Source: Anaerohalosphaera lusitana
GTDB taxonomy: Bacteria > Planctomycetota > Phycisphaerae > Sedimentisphaerales > Anaerohalosphaeraceae
NCBI RefSeq assembly: GCF_002007645.1
Contig: NZ_CP019791.1
Location: forward strand, 3,712,593 to 3,776,592
Direction: 5' to 3'
DNA: 64,000 nt
Part shown: piece after piece, positions 1 through 8,118 of the stretch
How the letters are laid out: every line of letters starts with the position of its first letter
Position numbering within the stretch: the stretch's first letter is position 1
Position numbers and translations under genes: made by a program
Notes under the pieces: generated by a model
The model's database searches: none
Seen by the model: the letters and a program-made list of their open reading frames with translations, nothing else
Told to the model about the DNA's origin: nothing

Positions 1-303
1 ATAGTCATCACAATCCCAGATACCGCCCGTATGAGCCGCCCGAACGCATACATCGCGATTACTGCAGTCCGCACAGATACCCTTGAGCTGACCCTGCACG
101 GCTCCGACTTTCATGGGCTCGCTCGACAGCTTGCCCGATTCACTGTTGTTAAACTCCGCCGAAGCGCCCGTGTCAAACTCCTCACATTCGATCATGGGTT
201 TGTCAGGCTTGACCTTCAGCGCACATTCGCCGCCCTTGACACATGTTCCGCAAATGTTACCCGCGTTACCGTTATCTGCCCGAATCACTTCTACTGAATC
301 CAT
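1..303 (-). CDS. Cysteine-rich protein with duplicated four-Cys module (3' end off window)
   Basis: The minus-strand frame opens with ATG at 303 and runs off the left edge after 101 codons, so the C-terminus is unknown. Cys residues sit at 18, 21, 27, 40 and again at 77, 80, 86, 98, giving two modules of nearly the same pattern, CxxCx5Cx11-12C. Eight Cys in this layout suggest two metal-binding (zinc or iron-sulfur) knuckles; that is inference, and I do not recognise the family. No signal peptide is visible, so a cytoplasmic location is likely. Upstream spacing to a purine-rich stretch is short and the ribosome site is weak. Confidence 0.6.
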   Translation of the reverse strand, partial: MDSVEVIRADNGNAGNICGTCVKGGECALKVKPDKPMIECEEFDTGASAEFNNSESGKLSSEPMKVGAVQGQLKGICADCSNRDVCVRAAHTGGIWDCDDY

Positions 304-603
304 TTTACATCATCCCGATCAATTAGTTTATCTGAACTCTATTTTATAACCGTGCCGCAATATCAGTGCGACTTATAGTAATTATCAAAAATCCTACTAC
401 CTACGTCAATACTTATTCGCCGCATTTTTCACAAAACAAAAAATTTTTCTTCGAGCCAACTGCACCCAAAAGGCTTTAAAAACTGGTCGCCGATTTTGCC
501 GATTTATCGCAAACATTAAACTTGCGACCCACCCCGCTGATTTGTATCCTGCAGTAATAGAAGTACTTTTTCTCAAAAACCTAAGCTCGCAGGCCTTGAA
601 AAG

Positions 604-1617
604 ATGAGCAAGCCAAAACAAATATTAATACAAACGCTTTTAGCAGCAGCACTTATATCTTCTGCCTTCGCCGAAGAAACTGAAAAAGGTCAGAAGGTTG
701 TGATTACCGCTGCGCCTGCCCGCCGCCTCGCTGGTGCAAGGATAAAAAAAGAGGTCACTTGGCCCGACAATTACAAGCAGGCCATCAGCAAGGCCAAAAG
801 GCAAAAAAAGGACCTGCTCATCGCATTTACCGGGGCGAAAATAACCCAGCCGGCCGCACTCCTCACAGCAAAGGTCCTTTATAAGGAAGATTTCTACGAA
901 AAGGCCTCACGCAGTTTCACAATGCTCAACATAGACTGCCCACCGAACGCCAAGCTCAACGAATACCTCTCCGAGCAGCTCTACGTCCTGACAAACAAAT
1001 ACAAGGTCGATAATCTCCCGACCCTTTTCATAACCTCGCCCGATGGAACCCCCTACCAGGTCACCGGCTTCATCCCCAAAACAGCCACCCCCGAAAAGTA
1101 TCTGCAGCACCTCCTCGAGCTGAAAAAAAAGAAAAATGAAATGGTCGACCTGTTCGAAAAGGCCGAAGATGAAGATTCCGCAACTAAGAAAGCCAAACTC
1201 CTCGACCGAGCCCTCTCCATGACCAACCCCGCTCTCGCACGCAATTTCCATAACGAAAAGATCGACTTTATCATAACTGCCGACAAGGACAACTCACTTG
1301 GCCTGAGAAACAAATACGCCGTCCCACGCCAGCTCGAAAAAGCATACCGAGCCATCGAAACACGCGACTATAAGCTCGCAAAAACCATAATCGACACAAC
1401 CATCCGCGAACTCAGACCCGACGGCCCGCTCCTTCAGCAGCTCTACTACGCACGCTCACAGGCACAGTTCCACCTCGAAAACCCGCAGGGCCAGCTCGAC
1501 AGCCTCAACCGCGCCCTCCAGGCCGCCCCTCAATCACCAATGGCCGACCAGATAAAACGAACCATCGCATACTACTTCACCGCCCCGACTGAAAATTCCA
1601 CCCAGTTGCCGCGATAG
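604..1617 (+). CDS. Exported thioredoxin-fold protein lacking the CxxC active site
   Basis: The 337-residue protein begins with a short basic stretch, a hydrophobic segment and an Ala-rich cleavage region ending near residue 23, so export is likely. Residues about 50-170 read as a thioredoxin-like fold: a DLLIAFTG strand, a long helix, then NLPTLFITSPDGT, which carries the cis-Pro loop typical of thioredoxins. Where a redox CxxC should follow the first strand, the sequence is FTGAKITQP, so disulfide chemistry is unlikely. The C-terminal half (about 230-325) is helical and TPR-like. It may be a binding or scaffold protein of the envelope. The function is unknown. Confidence 0.7.
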   Translation: MSKPKQILIQTLLAAALISSAFAEETEKGQKVVITAAPARRLAGARIKKEVTWPDNYKQAISKAKRQKKDLLIAFTGAKITQPAALLTAKVLYKEDFYEKASRSFTMLNIDCPPNAKLNEYLSEQLYVLTNKYKVDNLPTLFITSPDGTPYQVTGFIPKTATPEKYLQHLLELKKKKNEMVDLFEKAEDEDSATKKAKLLDRALSMTNPALARNFHNEKIDFIITADKDNSLGLRNKYAVPRQLEKAYRAIETRDYKLAKTIIDTTIRELRPDGPLLQQLYYARSQAQFHLENPQGQLDSLNRALQAAPQSPMADQIKRTIAYYFTAPTENSTQLPR

Positions 1618-1672
1618 AATAAGTAACCCAATCACTGCAAAACGCGTACTGCCTTGTGAACTCAACAAAAAC

Positions 1673-1702
1673 TTGCTTTACGCAACACAAGCCGGGTATA
1701 AT
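1673..1702 (+). promoter_or_regulatory. Sigma70-type promoter for the CsgG-like lipoprotein gene
   Basis: TTGCTT at 1673-1678 and a perfect TATAAT at 1697-1702 are separated by 18 bases. A GGAGG ribosome site at about 1726-1730 and the ATG at 1740 follow at normal distances. This is sequence match only. Confidence 0.6.
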
Positions 1703-1739
1703 CAAGCCCTCATTATTATCTTTTTTGGAGGCATAACAA

Positions 1740-2405
1740 ATGCGGTCTATAACAATCATACTTTTATCTCTCGTCATCATCGCATCAGCCGGCTGTTCTT
1801 CCGGCGAAGGCTATTCACGCCAGGGATACGACTTCTCCACCGTAGACACCGTCGCGGTCATCAGCGTAGAAGGCAGGATCGCCGGCGCAGCCGCCAAAAA
1901 CCAGATCAGCGACTACTTCATCGCCGAGCTGCTCCAGAAAGGTTACGCACCCGTCGAACGTGCCGAAGTAGAGAAACTGCTCGAAGAGCACGAGTTCCAG
2001 GCCTCAGGCCTTACCAGCAACACCAACGCCGCCCAGGCAGGCCGAATTCTCAACGTCCCCGCGGTTATCATAGTGAACATCCCGGAGTTCAAGGACAACA
2101 TCGCGATCTCAGCCAAGATGGTCGACGTCGAGGACGGCAGCATCCTCTGGCTCGCAACAGGTGAGGGCAAAGTCGGCGAATTCCTCACAACCCTCGGCGG
2201 CGCAGCAGCAGGTGCAGCAGCAGGCATCGCCGTCTCAGGCGAAGACGACGAAGCGGTTGGCGGCATCGCAGGCGGCGTACTTGGCGGAGTGGTCGCAAAC
2301 CAGATGACGCCACAGAAAGAGAAAAAGGCCAAAGAGATAATCGACAAAATGTGCGAATCCCTGCCCTCCCTGATGACCAAACCCGAAAAGAAGGGCTGGT
2401 TCTAA
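1740..2405 (+). CDS. CsgG/LpoB-like outer-membrane lipoprotein
   Basis: The 221-residue protein has a lipoprotein signal peptide with the lipobox ending in Cys19 (SAGC). The mature part holds a strand-helix core, VAVISVEGR near 40 and a helix leading to GYAPVERAEVEKLLEEHEFQ. That pattern is typical of the CsgG/curli-assembly and LpoB family, where a regulator is asked for by name from an ageing operon. A Gly/Ala-rich hydrophobic stretch (about 155-190) looks like a glycine-zipper segment. The start is set by GGAGG nine bases upstream. The gene has its own promoter and ends at a shared terminator facing the MltA gene, suggesting an envelope role. The precise role is unknown. Confidence 0.75.
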   Translation: MRSITIILLSLVIIASAGCSSGEGYSRQGYDFSTVDTVAVISVEGRIAGAAAKNQISDYFIAELLQKGYAPVERAEVEKLLEEHEFQASGLTSNTNAAQAGRILNVPAVIIVNIPEFKDNIAISAKMVDVEDGSILWLATGEGKVGEFLTTLGGAAAGAAAGIAVSGEDDEAVGGIAGGVLGGVVANQMTPQKEKKAKEIIDKMCESLPSLMTKPEKKGWF

Positions 2406-2448
2406 ATTTCACCCCACCCAGGCCATAAGCACAAAACTTCCGATAGAA

Positions 2449-2483
2449 AAAAGGCTGTGAGTCGCAAAACTCACAGCCTTTTG
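2449..2483. terminator. Bidirectional intrinsic terminator
   Basis: A 10-bp perfect stem (GGCTGTGAGT at 2453-2462 with ACTCACAGCC at 2469-2478) has a run of A on its left and TTTTG on its right. It can therefore end transcription of both convergent genes, the CsgG-like gene and the MltA gene. Confidence 0.85.
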
Positions 2484-2524
2484 TTATGCACTAAAAACAG
2501 TTCCAACAGTTTCGCCAGCCAAGA

Positions 2525-3832
2525 CTACTCCCATTCCTCTCGCTGCTGAGACTGAGAACGTGATCTCCATGTATTTGAGCTTCCGCCCGTCCCTGCCCCA
2601 CTGCTATCATCAGGCGAAGCAAATACATTCGAAGGCATATGCTCAGGCTTCAGGAACAGATAATAAAGTTTCCCCTCGTGATAGACCTGACCAGCAAGCC
2701 GACCGGCCTCCTCGCCCTGTCCCAGATAAACATCGCACCTGCCCGGAGCCCTGATCGCTCCGCCCGTATCCTGGTCCAGCACGAACCCGGTATAATTGCT
2801 CGTCACCGTCCGACCGCCGATCGAACGCGGCATCTTCGAAGACATAAACACCAGCGACGCCCTCGGATATACCGACTTGTCGGTCGCTATCGTCCTCCAC
2901 GGCGTAACGGGCTCATTCAGGCTCCCCCGCGGCGCGCCCCTGCTTATCTGGAAGAAAACAAAACGCGGATTCTGGCTCACATAATCGTCAACCTCCTCCG
3001 GGTGCACCTTGAAATAATCGATCATCGCCTTGAGACTCATCTTGTCCGCCGGGATCGCACTGTTCTTGAGCATCTGTTTCGAAACGCTCTGATACTTGTG
3101 TCCGTTTGTCGCCGCGTACCCGACCGTGATCAGCTTCCCGTCAGGCAGACGGATCTTCGCAGAGCCCTGCACGTGTGCGATATAGACCTCGAACGGATCG
3201 CTCAACCACACAAGCTCATTGCCCTCCAGCATATCCGACGCCTCGATATCCGTCCGCGAAGGATAATCAACAATGCTCCCGTTCGCCGTTCGCCGACCGA
3301 GTATCTCACCATTGGCCCCCTTCACCAGATCGTCAGGCTTAGAATACAGCGGATACTTAAAACGCGCCGTCCGTTTCATCGAACCATCAAATATCGGCGT
3401 GTAATAACCTGTAAACAGCACCGTCCCCATATTGTCACAACCAACCGAAATATAAACATCATACTTCCGCTTGATCGCCGCCGCCAGCTCCCTGCCAGAC
3501 AACCCGCTGTCGAGCATGTTCACGAATTCCTGCAGACTCGCCACTACTTTACGATGCGAAATGTCACCATACGGAAAGAACTGCTGACTCGAAGGCTTTG
3601 CCATGTAATTAAGACTGTTCTTGATCGCCGACCGAAGATTGCTCGTATCACACGCTGCAATTGTGAAATCCGGAATCTGACTCGGATCCGTGATCTTTCT
3701 CAGCGCCAACTGTCCCGGCGGCAGCGGTTTTTCGTAATCCTTCTCGTCTTCCTCAACAACCTGATCCTGCTGACAACCCGCAAACAGCAAACCCATCAAC
3801 GCCAACACAACAAGTAATCCCTTACGCCTCAT
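2525..3832 (-). CDS. mltA: MltA-type membrane-bound lytic murein transglycosylase
   Basis: This lipoprotein has the lipobox LLFAGC close to the N-terminus. It carries the MltA core (FTGYYTPIFDGS about one third in, with RFKYPLYSKP after it) and the C-terminal 3D-like barrel with GFVLDQDTGGAIRAPGRCD. The Asp of LDQDTGGAI is the expected catalytic acid. The family cleaves the MurNAc-GlcNAc bond of peptidoglycan, leaving 1,6-anhydroMurNAc, from the inner face of the outer membrane. I place the start at 3832 because GGAG lies six bases before that ATG. Upstream in-frame Met codons at 3835 and 3865 are less well spaced. The Ser/Gly-rich tail after residue about 410 looks disordered. Presence in this lineage implies a real peptidoglycan wall. 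Confidence 0.88.
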   Translation of the reverse strand: MRRKGLLVVLALMGLLFAGCQQDQVVEEDEKDYEKPLPPGQLALRKITDPSQIPDFTIAACDTSNLRSAIKNSLNYMAKPSSQQFFPYGDISHRKVVASLQEFVNMLDSGLSGRELAAAIKRKYDVYISVGCDNMGTVLFTGYYTPIFDGSMKRTARFKYPLYSKPDDLVKGANGEILGRRTANGSIVDYPSRTDIEASDMLEGNELVWLSDPFEVYIAHVQGSAKIRLPDGKLITVGYAATNGHKYQSVSKQMLKNSAIPADKMSLKAMIDYFKVHPEEVDDYVSQNPRFVFFQISRGAPRGSLNEPVTPWRTIATDKSVYPRASLVFMSSKMPRSIGGRTVTSNYTGFVLDQDTGGAIRAPGRCDVYLGQGEEAGRLAGQVYHEGKLYYLFLKPEHMPSNVFASPDDSSGAGTGGSSNTWRSRSQSQQREEWE

Positions 3833-4137
3833 CATTATCTCCATATAGTTACACACATTTATCACTTACACTTACACTTACATATCGGGCATAATAACAA
3901 AATTCTCCCTGTTTTTGTATGTCATTTCAAAAAATGCATCACCTGTTATCTCCCCCTCCGCTCGACTGGAGTTCTAAGCACCCTTTATGATTCCGCTCTG
4001 GCCTCTCTTTTTGCCCGAATTACCTTTGAAACCACAATCTTTTTAGTATATCATGCCAGCCTCATTTGCTGGCCCAAAGTCAGCGGGAAGCGTGGAGTTA
4101 ACTGGTTTATCAACTTGTATCACGAAAGGTCAAACGT

Positions 4138-5445
4138 ATGGAGATCAAAGCCTTCAAGGGACTGCGATTCAACCCCGATGTCGTAGGTGATGCCGGAAGC
4201 TGCATCTCACCGCCCTATGACGTCATCGACGAAGACATGCAGCAGGCATTGTATGACGCCAATCCTTACAATATCGTACGCGTAATTCAGGGCAAAAAAT
4301 CATCCGAAGATTCATCGGACAATAACCAGTACACCCGCGCAGCCGAGTTCCTCAAAGATGCCCAGCAAGAACAGGCTCTCAAGCAGGATGAAAAAGATAC
4401 CATCTACGCCTACGTCCAGGATTTCGAGATCAACGGCCAGCAGCAAACTCGAAGCGGCTTTGTCGCCCTCGGCAAAATCGAAGATTTCGGCTCCGGCGTG
4501 AAAGCTCACGAAAAAACTCTCGACGGTCCCAAAGCCGACCGCCTAAACCTCATGCGGGCAACCGCAGCCCAGTTCGGACAGATCTTCATGCTCTTCAACG
4601 ACCCTGAAAAAGTCGCCGACAAGATCATGGAAAAAGCCGCCCAGGGCGCTCCCCTGCTTTCGTTCACCGATGACATGAATGTAGTCCACAAACTGTTCGC
4701 CATTGATGACCCAGCCGATGTCGAAGCCGTCAAGAACATGATGGGCGACAAACAGGCTATCATCGCGGACGGACACCACCGCTACGAAACGGCCCTCAAC
4801 TACTGGAAAGAAACCCAGAACCCCGACGCACAGTACCGCATGATGACATTCGTCAACATGCACAATGAAGGCCTCGTCATCCAGCCTACTCACAGACTCG
4901 TCATGAACATGCCCGAATTTGATGTCGAAAAGCTGGTCGAGCAGCTCAAAGACGACTTTGCCGTCGTTCAGTTCAACTTCAACAGCGACGAAGCAAAACA
5001 GCTCGCACGCAAAAAGATGTTCGAGCAGATGAATAAGGCTTTCGAAAACGAAAAGGCAGCGCTTGGCATCTATGCAGCATCAGGATCATTCTACGTCGTC
5101 ACCCTCAAAGACTTCGCATCCATGAACGACTTCGCCGACATGAGCGACGCAGCCAAAAAGCTCGACGTCAACGTATTGCATAACCTCATCCTCGATCGCG
5201 CAATGGGCATCGACGACGCAGCATTGGCAAAACAGAGCAACCTCAAGTACATCAAAGACATAGGCGACGCCATCGAACGCTCGATCGACGCTGTTGACTC
5301 CGGCCAAAGCCAGGTCGTATTCTTCATGAACCCCACGCGCATCGAACAGGTCAACGCCGTTGCAATGGCCGGCGAAAAAATGCCGCAGAAATCAACGTTC
5401 TTCCATCCCAAGGTCTTTACCGGCCTCGTGATCAACAAACTGTAA
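4138..5445 (+). CDS. DUF1015 family protein
   Basis: The 435-residue protein starts MEIKAFKGLRFNPDVVGD and contains SPPYDVID near residue 22 and ADGHHRYETAL near residue 210, both hallmarks of DUF1015. The family is cytosolic, of uncertain biochemical function, and commonly sits beside serine-biosynthesis genes such as serA and serC in other bacteria (family knowledge). Here it is followed 47 bases later by a class V aminotransferase, consistent with that link. The ribosome site is GAAAGG. A possible promoter, TTGAAA at 4026-4031 with TATATC at 4047-4052, has a short 15-base spacer and is weak. Confidence 0.85.
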   Translation: MEIKAFKGLRFNPDVVGDAGSCISPPYDVIDEDMQQALYDANPYNIVRVIQGKKSSEDSSDNNQYTRAAEFLKDAQQEQALKQDEKDTIYAYVQDFEINGQQQTRSGFVALGKIEDFGSGVKAHEKTLDGPKADRLNLMRATAAQFGQIFMLFNDPEKVADKIMEKAAQGAPLLSFTDDMNVVHKLFAIDDPADVEAVKNMMGDKQAIIADGHHRYETALNYWKETQNPDAQYRMMTFVNMHNEGLVIQPTHRLVMNMPEFDVEKLVEQLKDDFAVVQFNFNSDEAKQLARKKMFEQMNKAFENEKAALGIYAASGSFYVVTLKDFASMNDFADMSDAAKKLDVNVLHNLILDRAMGIDDAALAKQSNLKYIKDIGDAIERSIDAVDSGQSQVVFFMNPTRIEQVNAVAMAGEKMPQKSTFFHPKVFTGLVINKL

Positions 5446-5492
5446 AAATGCAAAGGTACTTATTACCAATTTTATTAAGAGGAGTTTAGCAA

Positions 5493-6581
5493 ATGACCGA
5501 TTGGAAAAATCCTCCAAGACTGTTCATCCCCGGCCCCGTAAAGGTCGATGAGGACGTGCTGCAGCAGCTCGCCCGACCGACCCTGGGCCACAGGCTCAAA
5601 GAGTACGTCCAACTGCACAAAGAGACAGTGGACATGCTCAAAAAGATTCTCTATACCGACCAGAACATCTTCCTCAGTTCTTCATCAGCTTCAGGCATCT
5701 GGGAAGCTTCCATACGCAACTGCGTACAGATGGACGAAAAGGTCCTCTGCACAATGTGCGGTGCGTTCTCGGATAAATTCGCTTCGATCACCCGTTCCTG
5801 CGGCCGTGAAGCCGACGAGCTCAAGGTAGACTGGGGCCAGGCCATCACACCTGAAATGGTCGACGAAAAACTCGCATCCGGCAACTACACTGCCGTAACG
5901 ATGGTCTACAACGAAACAAGCACAGGCGTAGCTAACCCTGTCTATGAGATCAGCGAAATGCTCCGCGAAAAATACCCGGACGTCCTCGTCTTTGTCGACG
6001 CAGTTTCCGGCATGGTCGGCCTGCCCATCCACTTCGACAAGCTCGGATGGGACGTAGTATTCGCATCGGTGCAAAAAGCCTGGGCCATCCCGCCGGGACT
6101 CACCGTAGCAGCAGTCAGCGACAGAGCTCTCGAAAAAGCCAAAGAGGTCCCCAACCGCGGCTACTACTTCGACTTCCTCGAATTCGCAAAAAGAGCCGAA
6201 AAACACCAGACGCCTACCACGCCTGCAATCCCCCACATCATGGCTCTGCACTACCAGTGCACCAAGCTGCTCGATGAGGGCATGGAAAACGTATGGAAGC
6301 GTCACAAGGAAATGGGCGACTTCGTCCGAGCATGGGCAAAAGAGAATTTCGCCCTCTTCGCACCCGAAGAATATGTCTCGGACACCCTCACCACGATCAA
6401 GAACACAAAAGGCATCGACGTCGCCGCCGTAAACAACGCTCTGCAGGAAAAGCACAACACAGTCTTCGGTAACGGCTACGGCAAGCTCAAGAATGAGACC
6501 TTCCGAATCGCTCACATGGGCGACATCAACATGGCCGACCTCAAGGAACTGCTCGGCTGGATCGACGAAGAGATCAAGTAA
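5493..6581 (+). CDS. Class V aminotransferase (SerC/alanine-glyoxylate transaminase type)
   Basis: The 362-residue PLP enzyme starts in the usual family way (PRLFIPGPVKVDEDVLQQ) and has FVDAVSGMVGLPIHFDKLGWDVVFASVQKAW, with the PLP Schiff-base Lys at about residue 195. The family swaps amino groups between small amino acids and oxo-acids. With a DUF1015 neighbour, phosphoserine or serine-glyoxylate transamination is the most likely reaction (inference from context). The start is fixed by GAGGAG twelve bases upstream. It forms an operon with the DUF1015 gene and ends at a strong terminator at 6603-6640. Confidence 0.85.
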   Translation: MTDWKNPPRLFIPGPVKVDEDVLQQLARPTLGHRLKEYVQLHKETVDMLKKILYTDQNIFLSSSSASGIWEASIRNCVQMDEKVLCTMCGAFSDKFASITRSCGREADELKVDWGQAITPEMVDEKLASGNYTAVTMVYNETSTGVANPVYEISEMLREKYPDVLVFVDAVSGMVGLPIHFDKLGWDVVFASVQKAWAIPPGLTVAAVSDRALEKAKEVPNRGYYFDFLEFAKRAEKHQTPTTPAIPHIMALHYQCTKLLDEGMENVWKRHKEMGDFVRAWAKENFALFAPEEYVSDTLTTIKNTKGIDVAAVNNALQEKHNTVFGNGYGKLKNETFRIAHMGDINMADLKELLGWIDEEIK

Positions 6582-6602
6582 ACCAGCCCCCTAGGAAATG
6601 CG

Positions 6603-6640
6603 AAAAGGCCTGCGGCTATCTCATACCGCAGGCCTTTCTT
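6603..6640. terminator. Bidirectional intrinsic terminator
   Basis: The stem AAAGGCCTGCGG (6604-6615) pairs perfectly with CCGCAGGCCTTT (6626-6637) around a 10-base loop. It is flanked by A on the left and CTT on the right. It lies between the convergent aminotransferase and PEP-CTERM genes. Confidence 0.85.
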
Positions 6641-6668
6641 ATTGCCAGGTAATTCTCTCCACTCCGGT

Positions 6669-7295
6669 CTATGCTGTTTTCTTCCTGCCGGCAGCAACGA
6701 ACAGTCCACCCGTTACAAGCAGTGCAATCGTAGCAGGCTCTGGAACCGGAACACTGTCGGGCGTATTGACCGCCCATTCGCTCGACCCGTCAGGCAGCGC
6801 GATCACATGGGCACCGACACGAAGGGTCTGATCATTCATTGCCGAAACGATATCGTCAAAGTCAACCCATGGAGCAGTTGTGAAATTGAATCCGACATGC
6901 TCACCCGAATTCACTCCATCATGTGGAGGCCGGCGCATAGGTCCGGCACTGTAAGTCGTGTTGAATGCAAGACCTCCGCCAAGCTGTGGAGGACTTGCGC
7001 CGTGCCAGAAATCAACTCCTGAACCGTTGTCTATAACTGGAGCACCAAGCGCCGCCAGACCGTCATCGAAGTATACTCCGGCTATGGAACTGGATGCTGC
7101 CGTACTGTCATTGCGGAACTCAAACCTTACCATACCGGCAGTGGGCTCTGAAACGTCCACCAGCAGGGTAAGCTGTTCGCTGTCGTTATAGGCCCCATTG
7201 TCCGTGAATGGATTAACCTCGAATATCACACCCCCAGCCGCCTGCCCCCACGGCAGAACAGCAAGACCTATTAAAATCAACGTTAACCTTTTCAT
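6669..7295 (-). CDS. PEP-CTERM sorted exported protein
   Basis: The 208-residue protein has an N-terminal signal peptide (MKRLTLILIGLAVLPWGQA) and a C-terminal VPEPATIALLVTGG motif, a hydrophobic helix and a basic end (GRKK). That is the PEP-CTERM sorting signal processed by exosortase. The body is a beta-rich sequence with no recognised catalytic motif. A GGAG ribosome site lies a few bases before ATG. No exosortase gene is in this window. The product is probably a surface or extracellular-matrix protein. Confidence 0.88.
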   Translation of the reverse strand: MKRLTLILIGLAVLPWGQAAGGVIFEVNPFTDNGAYNDSEQLTLLVDVSEPTAGMVRFEFRNDSTAASSSIAGVYFDDGLAALGAPVIDNGSGVDFWHGASPPQLGGGLAFNTTYSAGPMRRPPHDGVNSGEHVGFNFTTAPWVDFDDIVSAMNDQTLRVGAHVIALPDGSSEWAVNTPDSVPVPEPATIALLVTGGLFVAAGRKKTA

Positions 7296-7627
7296 AATGC
7301 TCTCCTCTGATCAATTGATTTCCATTTAAAGACGGCCTTGGAACTTTTAACGACGGCCCAAGGCTTCATGGAAAACATAGGAAACAAAATCAATTCATCC
7401 AAACCGTTATTTTTTCAAAGAGCAGAAAACTTGTTTTTTCTATGCACTCTGTTATATTCCTTTCTACCCTATACGTCGACCAGCACCATGAGTCGGACTG
7501 AATTAGTGCATTTTTCTGCTAAGATCTCAGATGAATGGCCAAATAGTACTCAATAATACATATGTGACGATTGTAGCAATAAAAGAGGCTCTCAATTACG
7601 TCCACTACAAAAGACGGGTAAGTAATA
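7296..7627. other. Gene-free stretch between PEP-CTERM gene and msrC
   Basis: This divergent intergenic stretch is AT-rich. The only candidate site I see is TTGTTT (7431-7436) with TATATT (7453-7458), spacer 16, which could drive the rightward msrC gene although it lies about 170 bases upstream. The short frames inside look random. Confidence 0.35.
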
Positions 7628-8089
7628 ATGAATTCTGACGCAAAATCCAGGCGATATGAACGAATCCACTCCCAACTGTCGGACCTTCTAAGCCAAACCC
7701 CCGATACGACCGCTCGAATGGCCACCACAGCCGCACTGCTGCACCACAAATTCAAGTCCTTTTTCTGGACAGGATTCTACCGCCTCATCGACGGCCAACT
7801 CACAGTCGGCCCATACCAGGGCCCCCTGGCTTGCCAGATCCTCGAAAAAGACAAAGGCGTCTGCTGGGCGGGCGTAAACTCACGCGAACCCGTCGTTGTA
7901 CCCAACGTCCATGAATTCCCCGGCCACATCGCTTGCGACTCACGCTCCAAATCCGAGATCGTCGTCCCCTGCAAAGATAAAAACGGCAATATCTACGCAG
8001 TTCTTGACATAGACAGCACCGACTTCGACACCTTCGATGAAACAGATGCCGCCGGACTTGAAAATATCACCGCCCTGCTGACCCGCTGA
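7628..8089 (+). CDS. msrC: Free methionine-(R)-sulfoxide reductase, GAF domain
   Basis: At 153 residues this is a single GAF domain matching the fRMsr/YebR family: FFWTGFYRL, then VGPYQGPLACQI, GVCW, GHIACDSRSKSEIVVP and VLDIDS. The three family Cys are all present at 69, 79 and 103, so an active enzyme is expected. It reduces free L-methionine-(R)-sulfoxide in the cytosol using thioredoxin-recycled disulfides. It is convergent with the histidine kinase at 8119, with no clear terminator between them. The weak ribosome site (GGGTAAGTAATA) leaves the start slightly uncertain, but the length agrees with the family. Confidence 0.9.
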   Translation: MNSDAKSRRYERIHSQLSDLLSQTPDTTARMATTAALLHHKFKSFFWTGFYRLIDGQLTVGPYQGPLACQILEKDKGVCWAGVNSREPVVVPNVHEFPGHIACDSRSKSEIVVPCKDKNGNIYAVLDIDSTDFDTFDETDAAGLENITALLTR

Positions 8090-8118
8090 AACCGCTGCTC
8101 CCCCATTTACACAGCAAC

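Noticed and set aside
2639-3817. 392-codon plus-strand frame opposite the MltA gene
   Set aside because: The MltA gene has lipobox, catalytic Asp and ribosome site; the opposite frame has none.
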